The translations under genes and the position numbers were made by a program. Source: Bacteroidota bacterium (GTDB lineage Bacteria; Bacteroidota; Ignavibacteria; Ignavibacteriales; Ignavibacteriaceae). Taken from it: DNA of 17,784 nt. Of this stretch, positions 1-6,856 are shown one piece after another. The stretch is from assembly GCA_023453665.1 (NCBI GenBank), contig JAEXTA010000104.1:1-17784 (forward strand). The letters are read 5' to 3'. The notes below the pieces were generated by a model that was not told the DNA's origin, did not search any database, and saw nothing but the letters and a program-made list of their open reading frames with translations. Position 1 is the stretch's first letter, and each line of letters opens with the position of its first letter.

Positions 1-1177
1 TGCCTGTACAATATGCCGGATCAAAGCCTGAACCCGAAGGTTCAAGTACAACACCCCCTGAAGTATTTATCAGAATTGTTCCACCGGATATTTCAATATT
101 TCTTTTCGAGTCTATTCCTTTTGATTGATTACCCTGAACAGTAATATTAAGAGTACCGTCTGATACAGAAACAAGGCTGTCGGCTTTGATAGCACTTTTA
201 TCTGAAGCAGTGTTTATAATTGTAACATTACCGTCATAAATTTCTATAACACTTTCGTCACCATCAATGCCATCACCATCTGAAGTTATACTAACAGATC
301 CTCCATACATAAAGAAACCGTCGTTAACATTAATCCCGTCATTTGCGGATTGTATCACAGTAATATTTCCATTGTCAACCTGTATATAGTCATCGCTTTT
401 AATTGCGTGTTGATCTTCTCCGTATCCGTTAATGCTAAGACTCCCACTTCCGGAAAAAATTAATTGTCCTTCACTGAAAAATGCTGCGTCCTGATCTTCA
501 GAATCCGGAGGGACTGCATACACAACCCCATCTGTCAGAATGTTTGTCGTTCCATCAACAAGATCAACCGATATTTTTTTACCTGATTGAATATTAATCG
601 CAGGTCCGTCATTATTTGTAATCTGTAAATTATACAGATGCAGGTTTAATTTTTTATCAGAATAAATTTTAAACATGCCGTCTGAAGTTGAGCCTGACAG
701 AACATAATTGATATCACTTATCCCTGCAGCGGAGTTGACAATTACATCGTCTCCGTCTGTTTCAATTATTACTCCAAGACTTTCTAACGGGTTAGTAATG
801 AAAACACCTGAGTCACTATACACTACATAAATTGTGGAATCAGAAAAGCCTCCGAATGTAATACTGTCTACATCGGATATATTGTATTGGTTCATTCCGC
901 CGGTTGTCAGGAAATAAATTTCAGTTCCATTTTCATTAAAGGAAATGCTGTCGATATCTGACAAAGAAATCTCCTGAACATTCCCTGGGCTGTGAATCAA
1001 TAATTTAGTTGAAAATAATTGCTGACTCATTTCCAGATTACTGAATTCTATATTTTTGATCTCATCTAAATCGTACTGTTGTGTGCTGCCATTTTTATCT
1101 TCAAACTTTATGTATTGAGGGAAAGTCATTACCGACATACACATAAATAAAATTATTCCTGATATTATTTTTTTCAA
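1..1177 (-). CDS. Secreted carbohydrate-binding beta-helix protein (Cthe_2159/DUF4353-like), C-terminus outside window
   Basis: The gene runs off the left edge; 392 residues are visible. Residues 1-21 form a signal peptide (MKKIISGIILFMCMSV...). Three copies of a short motif, roughly (Y/I)xLxDIxxIxF, follow at about 35-45, 70-80 and 99-108. From about residue 135 there are repeated strand-turn units such as DGDGIDGD, SDKSAIKADS and GNQSKGIDSK, typical of the right-handed beta-helix carbohydrate-binding proteins related to Clostridium thermocellum Cthe_2159, which binds cellulose and pectin. The phrase FDPAYCTG near the edge is also characteristic of that family. The start is TTG at 1177, preceded by AGGAA with 7 bases between; the next ATG would cut into the signal peptide. 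It lies 25 bp after the upstream gene, so the two are probably co-transcribed. A T9SS tag at the unseen C-terminus is expected but not shown. Family call fairly sure; ligand inferred. Confidence 0.8.
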   Translation of the reverse strand, partial: MKKIISGIILFMCMSVMTFPQYIKFEDKNGSTQQYDLDEIKNIEFSNLEMSQQLFSTKLLIHSPGNVQEISLSDIDSISFNENGTEIYFLTTGGMNQYNISDVDSITFGGFSDSTIYVVYSDSGVFITNPLESLGVIIETDGDDVIVNSAAGISDINYVLSGSTSDGMFKIYSDKKLNLHLYNLQITNNDGPAINIQSGKKISVDLVDGTTNILTDGVVYAVPPDSEDQDAAFFSEGQLIFSGSGSLSINGYGEDQHAIKSDDYIQVDNGNITVIQSANDGINVNDGFFMYGGSVSITSDGDGIDGDESVIEIYDGNVTIINTASDKSAIKADSLVSVSDGTLNITVQGNQSKGIDSKRNIEISGGTILINTSGGVVLEPSGSGFDPAYCTG

Positions 1178-1202
1178 TTTTGTATTCCTGTTCCTGATTA
1201 AA

Positions 1203-1661
1203 TTATTTTAGCAGAATCATTTGTTTGGATAGCAGTTGTTCGTTGCAGAGGACCGTATAAATATAAACTCCGCTTGCCGCTTGCGATTGATAATGATTTG
1301 TCCCATCCCAGGTTATTCTGTATTCACCCGCACTTTGATTTTCATTTAACAACTCTTTAATAAGCTGACCATTAATATCATAAACGTTAACTCGCACAAA
1401 TGAGTTGCCTGGAATTTGATATGTAATTGTTGTCGATGGGTTAAACGGATTTGGATAATTTTGATTTAACTTAAATGATTCGATCATCATATCATTTTGC
1501 AAATTTTCGTTAAGACCAGTAGGGATTCCGAAACTGATTTTCTTAATATCTTCAACTGAAAAAGTTTTTGTTGAATCATTTTTAAGATTTACCTTCATCT
1601 CGAAACCCTGACAATAAACGAATCCTGAAAAAAAGAAGATTAATAAGAATGTCTCTTTCAT
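1203..1661 (-). CDS. Minimal secreted protein: signal peptide, short motif, T9SS type A sorting domain
   Basis: This 152-residue protein has a signal peptide (about 1-18, MKETFLLIFFFSGFVYCQ), a short module at 22-45 containing FSVEDIKKISFG, a linker, and a full T9SS type A sorting domain at about 66-152 (NQNYPNPFNPSTTI, then VYDINGQLIKEL, TWDG and SGVYIYTV). There is no room for a catalytic domain. The 22-45 module aligns with the N-terminus of the next gene downstream (KNDSTKTFSVEDIKKISF against KNGSTQQYDLDEIKNIEF), which suggests a common ancestor or an internal loss of the cargo region. The start at 1661 is chosen because AGGAAAA precedes it at 8-base spacing and it begins a clean signal peptide; an in-frame ATG at 1691 would add ten residues. 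It should be exported and attached to the surface or released by T9SS. Function unknown. Confidence 0.85.
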   Translation of the reverse strand: MKETFLLIFFFSGFVYCQGFEMKVNLKNDSTKTFSVEDIKKISFGIPTGLNENLQNDMMIESFKLNQNYPNPFNPSTTITYQIPGNSFVRVNVYDINGQLIKELLNENQSAGEYRITWDGTNHYQSQAASGVYIYTVLCNEQLLSKQMILLK

Positions 1662-1666
1662 TTTGA

Positions 1667-1673
1667 TTTTCCT
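1667..1673 (-). promoter_or_regulatory. Shine-Dalgarno site deciding the 1661 start
   Basis: The minus strand reads AGGAAAA here, with eight bases between AGGA and the ATG at 1661. The alternative ATG at 1691 lies upstream of this site, so 1661 is preferred. Confidence 0.55.
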
Positions 1674-1957
1674 GACTGGATTTAAATTCATAAAACTACT
1701 CAGCAGAAATAATTATTTACTAAATATCAACCAGCTTTATGCAGCAAGGCTATAAATAATTTGACGTGATAAATTAATAAAACTTTCGGCTGGCAGGGCT
1801 GCGGAATAAAAATATTATATTCAATAAATTACTTATCCAGGAGAGATAGTGAACAGATGTATAGGCAGAGCATCCAGTTATATCCTAATATATTTATATA
1901 TCATAATAGGAAAGGAACATACTGGTTTTGACTATCCGGAAAACATAGTCGCATCTA

Positions 1958-3850
1958 CTATTTAAGGAAAATTAATTTCTGTTTCGATATTATTCCGCCA
2001 TTAGTGTTTAGTATCGCGAAATAAACTCCGCTGGAAATTTTCTTCCCGTTTTCGTTTGAACCATCCCATGTTAAATATCCTGACCCCGAAAGTTCACGGT
2101 ATGTTTTTATCAATTCGCCGGTTGCAGAAAATATTTCAAGATTTGATTTAGAACTTAAAGGCACTCTATACTCCATCCGGCAATTTGGATTAAACGGGTT
2201 CGGGAATGCAGTTAAATAATAATTTTCCGGAAGCGGAGTTTCTTCATCAACATTTACTAAACCTGTTTGCAAAACAAAATGACAAACAGAACCTGCAGGC
2301 AGCGTGTATGAAAAACTATTATTGGTAATATTTGTTATTGGATTTATCTCGGAAATCAACGGACTATTGCTGTTTAGTTTCCATACTCTTCCGGTTTGTA
2401 AACTATGCTGGGTTGTGATTGAAAAATTACCATTAACACTTTCATTCAGTTTTTTATTTATGGCGATAATGTGGATTTCACTTCCTGACATGTTCAATGC
2501 GCCGTAAACAGATGAGTTGACACTATCACTTGTCATTGCAGGTAAATAGTAATCTCCGAATGTGGAATTATTTCCATCATAATTTCTATAAATTTTGTAA
2601 GCCGATGAGATGTAATCAGAAGGAGAATCGAGCTGCCAGTATGAACCGAAATAGACATCATATTTACCAAATATTCCCAGTACATCCGCCATTGCAATTG
2701 CACCGGTAATATCATTTTCTCCTCCATAGGAAAATTCAGTAATTGCAAGTTTAGTCCCTGGATAAAAAGTATCTATTGATTGTTTTATTTTTGGTATTAA
2801 TGGTAAGAACGAACCAAACCATTGTCCTATCCAGCTATTCTCTGTGTAGTTATAATCCCATAATGTTCTCGGTGCCTGAACTCTTGCAAGTTTGTCAGAA
2901 GATGTATTTGCATACGTTTCCGTAATCCTGTTATCACCTCTTGCTTCAGGATACCAATGTATATCAAGTACATCAAGCAATCTTTTCCCTGACGATATTT
3001 CAGCCAGTTTCATCTGATGAAGATAATAGTCAATAAACCACTCGTAGTTAGTTCCGGCCCTTACAGAATCCCAGTCCACAGCAGATTGAAAATTATAGTA
3101 AGCATTAAATCCATAAAGTACCGGTCCGAAAATTTCCAGGTAAGGGTCAACATTTTTTATGGCTGTAGAAACACCAATTGCTTTTTGAACCATCTCAAGA
3201 CATCTTGCATTCAAAGGATGAATTCTTGGATGAGTTGAAGTCCACAAACCAGGTTCATTATCTAAAGAGTAACCCCTTATTCCACCTGGTGTATTTGCCA
3301 AACCGAACCTGTTAACTAAAAAGTTCACGTATTCATCAAGGTAAACAAACGAATCTGAGGTGTCAGGTTGAAGAGAAAATGAACTGCCTTTTTCAAATAT
3401 CACGCTTCTCCATCGTGATGAAGGAGCAGTTTGCTGTTCGGTAACTGTACCTCTTTTATCACGCGCAACATACCCGGCTAGCTGAAGTGTAACTAACGAA
3501 TAAGCATCCAGTTGAATTGATTTGTCTCTGAACGTTGTTGTAACAATTCCGGGTTCATTTTCATTTTGTATTCCGGCAATCCAGGTTAGAAAATTGTCGC
3601 TTGAATTGAGATAGTCGGTACCGGCGTTGGAAGCATTGTTTTCCCAGTTGTAACCTGTAAGCCTGTTACCACCCTGTCTCAATGCACTCCAGTGTTCTTC
3701 TTCTGTTAATAATTGATTTGTGCCGTAAATATATGGGCAGATTGTTCTAAGTGACTCTGAAACCGAAACAGAAAAGTCAATCGATTGTGAAAAATTATTT
3801 ACTGTGATAGCAACAATAAATAATGCGGAGTATATGCTGATTATTTTCAT
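1958..3850 (-). CDS. Glycoside hydrolase family 44 (endoglucanase/xyloglucanase) with T9SS sorting domain
   Basis: This is a 630-residue secreted enzyme predicted to cleave internal beta-1,4-glucan links in cellulose, xyloglucan or related polymers. It has a signal peptide (about 1-22), a GH44 catalytic region (about 25-530) and a T9SS type A sorting domain (about 545-630, AFPNPFNPN...TWDGSNENGKKISSGVYF). The family signatures are clear: PYIYGTNQ at 39-46, RQGGNRLTGYNWENN at 58-72 and SSDN at 83-86. The acid/base is probably E199 in GYSLDNEPG, and the nucleophile E372 in AITEFSYGG; both are present, so the enzyme looks active. The residue roles rest on family knowledge of GH44 enzymes such as CelJ. 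The gene ends with two TAG codons in a row. It lies 296 bp before the 1661 start, with two binding-protein candidates downstream. Exact substrate unknown. Confidence 0.93.
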   Translation of the reverse strand: MKIISIYSALFIVAITVNNFSQSIDFSVSVSESLRTICPYIYGTNQLLTEEEHWSALRQGGNRLTGYNWENNASNAGTDYLNSSDNFLTWIAGIQNENEPGIVTTTFRDKSIQLDAYSLVTLQLAGYVARDKRGTVTEQQTAPSSRWRSVIFEKGSSFSLQPDTSDSFVYLDEYVNFLVNRFGLANTPGGIRGYSLDNEPGLWTSTHPRIHPLNARCLEMVQKAIGVSTAIKNVDPYLEIFGPVLYGFNAYYNFQSAVDWDSVRAGTNYEWFIDYYLHQMKLAEISSGKRLLDVLDIHWYPEARGDNRITETYANTSSDKLARVQAPRTLWDYNYTENSWIGQWFGSFLPLIPKIKQSIDTFYPGTKLAITEFSYGGENDITGAIAMADVLGIFGKYDVYFGSYWQLDSPSDYISSAYKIYRNYDGNNSTFGDYYLPAMTSDSVNSSVYGALNMSGSEIHIIAINKKLNESVNGNFSITTQHSLQTGRVWKLNSNSPLISEINPITNITNNSFSYTLPAGSVCHFVLQTGLVNVDEETPLPENYYLTAFPNPFNPNCRMEYRVPLSSKSNLEIFSATGELIKTYRELSGSGYLTWDGSNENGKKISSGVYFAILNTNGGIISKQKLIFLK

Positions 3851-4223
3851 GATTCATCTTTCAAATGCTTTGATAATACATCTCCAAAAATCAAACCATA
3901 TTAAATGCTTTGAATGAAATATAATTTACAAATCATACACTAAAGCGTTGACAGATAAGTAAATATTACCCGGCAAAATATGACGTTACTGTAAAAATAG
4001 TTTTTATAGTTTGGGCGTGATTAGACGTAGTGTTGTCCCGCACATATCATGAGGTTAAACCCAGGTAACTTAGATAGTTTTTTTTAGGATAAAAAAAGTT
4101 ATACATAATAAATACAAATCTCCCCGTTAATTATTTTCAATGAGCATTTACAGGTTTCAGTAAAATCTTAAATTCTATTTTGAAATAATAATTTAAATTT
4201 AGCTTTCATTGACTAAACACTCA
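3851..4223. other. Gene-free spacer upstream of the GH44 gene
   Basis: These 373 bases lie between the Rossmann-protein gene and the GH44 gene and contain no convincing gene on either strand. They should hold the GH44 promoter, but I found no clear consensus promoter. The spacer holds two TCAAATGCTTTGA-like sites near the GH44 start (entered separately) and an AT-only palindrome at 4078-4097 (eight T, AGGAT, seven A) that is not a convincing terminator. Confidence 0.6.
3861..3913. promoter_or_regulatory. Paired dyad sites upstream of GH44, candidate operator
   Basis: TCAAATGCTTTGA at 3861-3873 is a perfect dyad (TCAAA, TGC, TTTGA). The core AAATGCTTTGA recurs at 3903-3913, exactly 40 bp further from the gene, with one mismatch in the left arm. 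The sites lie about 11-23 and 53-63 bp upstream of the GH44 start codon. Two similar dyads spaced near four helical turns suit a dimeric regulator, but AT-rich DNA makes short matches cheap. Confidence 0.3.
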
Positions 4224-4943
4224 TTACTCATGATTATAAATAACCGGCATTTTAAATTTCCAATTATTCCATAAATCATGGTTGTGTAATAACTCAGTAA
4301 TAAAATGAGCAACATTTATTCTGCTTGTTTTACCTGCATCAAATACAGGACTTCTTCTGGGTGATTCAATGATCTCATAATCACTTACTTTCTCTTCGTT
4401 TATCAGAGTATCAGGTCGTACGGCTATCCATTCAATTTTAGAATTATGTCCGGCAATAACATTTGATAAATAAGATGCTGCTTCGACATTATCCTTATGA
4501 GGCGGGAGTAAAATTTTTAAAAGTGAAAGCAAAAATCGATCTTTAAGAGAATAATTCTCATTTAACTTTATGTTCATGTTAGCTGTTGTGTTCATTAAGA
4601 TTAATTTTACTTTTTCTTTTTTACTTCTCTCAATTGCATTACAAATATTTTTTATTGAATGGCTAACCAGCATTCCTGGTTTTCCAAATATTCCTTTGAA
4701 GTTAATATTGTGTCCAAGACAGCAGACAACAGAATCGCAATCATTTATTATTTCAAGGTTTTTATTCAAATCAAATTCTGAAATATTTCCAATCACAATT
4801 TCCAAATGCTCGTTATTCATTAACTCATTTAATGCTTTGCTGTCATTTCGTGCAACAACTTTAACATTAACTTTACTATCCAACAATAGTTTAACAACCA
4901 ACCTGCCTGTTGCTCCAGTGGCGCCAAGAACTAATACTTTCAT
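4224..4943 (-). CDS. NAD(P)-binding Rossmann-fold protein, NmrA/atypical SDR type
   Basis: This 239-residue soluble protein begins MKVLVLGATGATGR, with the glycine-rich dinucleotide-binding loop GATGATG at 7-13 after the first beta strand. ARNDSK at 31-36 places a basic residue after the second strand, which favours NADP. IGNISEFDL (51-59), SVVCCLG (71-77) and AVRPDTLI (174-181) are the other conserved steps of the atypical SDR group that includes NmrA-like and flavin/biliverdin reductase-like proteins. No classical YxxxK catalytic pair is seen, so it may act as a redox sensor or reductase of unknown substrate. AGGAAAA sits 7 bases before the ATG. It is the last gene of the probable cluster that starts at 8338, 55 bp after the membrane-protein gene. 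Fold sure; substrate unknown. Confidence 0.85.
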   Translation of the reverse strand: MKVLVLGATGATGRLVVKLLLDSKVNVKVVARNDSKALNELMNNEHLEIVIGNISEFDLNKNLEIINDCDSVVCCLGHNINFKGIFGKPGMLVSHSIKNICNAIERSKKEKVKLILMNTTANMNIKLNENYSLKDRFLLSLLKILLPPHKDNVEAASYLSNVIAGHNSKIEWIAVRPDTLINEEKVSDYEIIESPRRSPVFDAGKTSRINVAHFITELLHNHDLWNNWKFKMPVIYNHE

Positions 4944-4998
4944 AAATATTTTCCTAAACTTTTGAACTTCGTAAGCAGCATCTCATCCGCTATTTATT

Positions 4999-5409
4999 TT
5001 ATTCCTTATATAACAAACTACCGATCAGCCCGGCAATTAAGAGTTCACCGAGACCCCAAACGATTCCAATTACCGTAAGTCCAACAGGCATAAATCCGTA
5101 AACAACATTAGCTAAATTCGGTAAGCAATTTCCGGGAAACCATAAAACGATAGCGGCTATTATTACGGTTCTCTTTCGATGTTTAAAACGAGGAAGCATA
5201 GTAGCATATAACCACATCAATGTTACGCCAAGTGAAAGTGAAACAAAAAGAAAAAATATCATTGCACTTAAACTAAGCGGTGGTAAATTAAATTTTGCTA
5301 ATGCTTCGTCCATCTGATCACCGACTACTGGCACCATTGTAACTGCGCTAATACAAATGATTATTCCGGCTATTAAACCGATTTTAAAAATTTTGGTTTC
5401 CCTAAACAT
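4999..5409 (-). CDS. Small four-helix membrane protein of unknown function
   Basis: This 136-residue protein has hydrophobic segments at about 9-29, 48-70, 81-100 and 108-133, so it is probably a four-helix inner-membrane protein. A basic loop (PRFKHRKR, 73-80) separates helices two and three and would be expected on the cytoplasmic side. WFPGNCLPNL at 90-99 is the most distinctive stretch, but I do not recognise a named family. There is no enzyme motif. The gene lies 19 bp after the dehydrogenase gene and 55 bp before the Rossmann-protein gene, on the same strand, so co-transcription is likely. A GGAAAG stretch lies just upstream of the ATG. Confidence 0.7.
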   Translation of the reverse strand: MFRETKIFKIGLIAGIIICISAVTMVPVVGDQMDEALAKFNLPPLSLSAMIFFLFVSLSLGVTLMWLYATMLPRFKHRKRTVIIAAIVLWFPGNCLPNLANVVYGFMPVGLTVIGIVWGLGELLIAGLIGSLLYKE

Positions 5410-5428
5410 TATTTACTTTCCGAAATTA

Positions 5429-6352
5429 TTAACTAGTCTCAAACGATTTTTCAACTATAATTACCACATTTCCTTTTTTATGCCCCTGCTCAACATAATA
5501 ATGAGCATCTTTAACTTTATCTAATGTATATATTCTATCAATAACTGGTTTAAGTTTACCTTTTCCGATCAGTTCGGTCAAAAAAATTATGTACTCTGTT
5601 TTTTCTTTTGTCGGATATTTTACAGATAAGTAAGTCCCATTTTTCTCTAATACTTTTTTACAAGAAGATTTAGTGATTTTTCCTACTGCGTCGAATATTA
5701 CATCAAACGTTGAATTACTTTTCCTGAAATCCTCATTGTGATAATCGATTACTTCATCTGCCCCTATAGACTTAACCAGTTCAATATTATTTGTACCGCA
5801 TACTGCCGTTACTTGGGCACTAAAATATTTTGCAAGCTGTACCGCATAAGTTCCAACAGAACCGGAAGCACCGTAAATAAGAACCTTCTGACCATTTTGA
5901 ACATTTGCTTTTCTCAGAATATGAAGCGCTGTCATTGCACCTACAGGAATTACTGCTGCATCTATAAAAGAAATATTCCCCGGTTTTTTATGTAATACAC
6001 CTTTCCCGGATTTCTCCGGAACGCAAACATACTCCGCGTTACCGCCATATTTTAAACCAGTTGTTGTTCCATAAACATGATCACCCGAACAAAACTGTTT
6101 AACGTCTGAACCGGTTGATTCAACTATTCCTGCAAACTCAACTCCGGTAACTTTCATTGGTTTAAAGCCGAATAAAACTCCTAACGGGACAAGAATCCAG
6201 CGCGGAATTTTCCTCAGCTTAACATCACCGCTGGTGACTGAAGAAGCTTTTACTTTAATCAGAATTTCATTCTGAACAGGTATTGGTTTCGCCAACTCAA
6301 CTACTTGCAGAACTTCAGGTGAACCTGATTTGGTGCTAACAATTGACTTCAT
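5429..6352 (-). CDS. NAD(P)-dependent medium-chain dehydrogenase, quinone oxidoreductase-like
   Basis: This 307-residue protein belongs to the zinc-independent quinone oxidoreductase branch of the MDR superfamily. It has the GroES-like N-terminal domain (about 1-120: VKASSVTSGDVKLRK at 34-48, GVEFAGIVESTG at 70-81, GDHVYG at 90-95) and a Rossmann domain with the cofactor loop YGASGSVGTYAVQLAK at 160-175. The closing part PVIDRIYTLDKVKDAHYYVEQGHKKGNVVI is standard. No catalytic or structural zinc ligand set is seen. Compared from memory with usual members (about 320-340 residues), about 25 residues are absent after GTYLSVKYP (near 240-250), where relatives have a hydrophobic segment and glycine turn. 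The stop of the upstream gene is 7 bp before this start, and AGGA overlaps that stop, so the two are translationally coupled. Natural substrate unknown. Confidence 0.9.
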   Translation of the reverse strand: MKSIVSTKSGSPEVLQVVELAKPIPVQNEILIKVKASSVTSGDVKLRKIPRWILVPLGVLFGFKPMKVTGVEFAGIVESTGSDVKQFCSGDHVYGTTTGLKYGGNAEYVCVPEKSGKGVLHKKPGNISFIDAAVIPVGAMTALHILRKANVQNGQKVLIYGASGSVGTYAVQLAKYFSAQVTAVCGTNNIELVKSIGADEVIDYHNEDFRKSNSTFDVIFDAVGKITKSSCKKVLEKNGTYLSVKYPTKEKTEYIIFLTELIGKGKLKPVIDRIYTLDKVKDAHYYVEQGHKKGNVVIIVEKSFETS

Positions 6353-6359
6353 TTAAATC

Positions 6360-6809
6360 CTATAATTTTTTCTCCTGAAGTTTACGCATAAATGCGAACA
6401 AAGTTCCGCTTAATGCAGATATCATGATAACCGGAGCTAAAACTTTGACTGAGAACGGCGTACCAAAGAAAAAGTACATGGGGAAAATAAGTTTTGTAAT
6501 TAATCTGGCTACTACATAATAAAGAGTAAGTCCCGATGCATATAGCATAAGATTAAAAACATTTGTATTGAATAGAAGTTTAGGAGTTAAACAAAAAAGC
6601 GACCAGTAATACGCAGGGATTGAAGTTATTAACGATACAACTATTACATCGCTGTTTGTTTTAATAATACTGATATAACTCTCCGGTTCTGCAGTTGCAA
6701 GTCCGGGTAATGAAGTTATTTCCTGTGCTGCCCATTTGAAATAGAGTATGATAAGTGGTATTGCGGCCCAGAATAAAATTTGCAACCCGACTTTATTAAA
6801 CACTTTCAT
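6360..6809 (-). CDS. Four-helix membrane protein resembling the membrane part of a LytS-type kinase
   Basis: This 149-residue protein has hydrophobic segments at about 8-26, 53-75, 86-108 and 120-141 and ends in a short charged helix (FAFMRKLQEKKL). The layout, including ILFWAAIPLIILYF near the start and SIPAYYWSLFCLTPKLLF in the second helix, resembles the four-helix sensor region of Bacteroidota LytS/YpdA kinases. The protein stops where such a kinase would begin its signalling helix, and no histidine kinase domain follows. This resemblance is from memory and is not a family assignment. The start at 6809 is chosen because GGAGA lies 5 bases upstream; an in-frame ATG at 6821 would add four residues. 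The dehydrogenase gene begins 7 bp after its stop. Function unknown. Confidence 0.75.
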   Translation of the reverse strand: MKVFNKVGLQILFWAAIPLIILYFKWAAQEITSLPGLATAEPESYISIIKTNSDVIVVSLITSIPAYYWSLFCLTPKLLFNTNVFNLMLYASGLTLYYVVARLITKLIFPMYFFFGTPFSVKVLAPVIMISALSGTLFAFMRKLQEKKL

Positions 6810-6856
6810 AATAATCTCCATTCTTTTGATAATTATACTTCGGACATCTATTGTTA

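Noticed and set aside
1930..1950. Inverted repeat GACTAT / ATAGTC just downstream of the GH44 stop, considered as a terminator.
   Set aside because: The stem is only 6 bp with a 9-base loop, and no T-run follows on the minus strand.
4078..4097. T8-AGGAT-A7 palindrome between the GH44 and Rossmann-protein genes, considered as a bidirectional terminator.
   Set aside because: The stem is A/T only, with no GC part, and it lies well away from the ends of either gene.
4570..4965. 131-codon open frame on the plus strand.
   Set aside because: It lies opposite the NAD(P)-binding gene, whose protein is clearly recognisable, and its own translation shows no family features.
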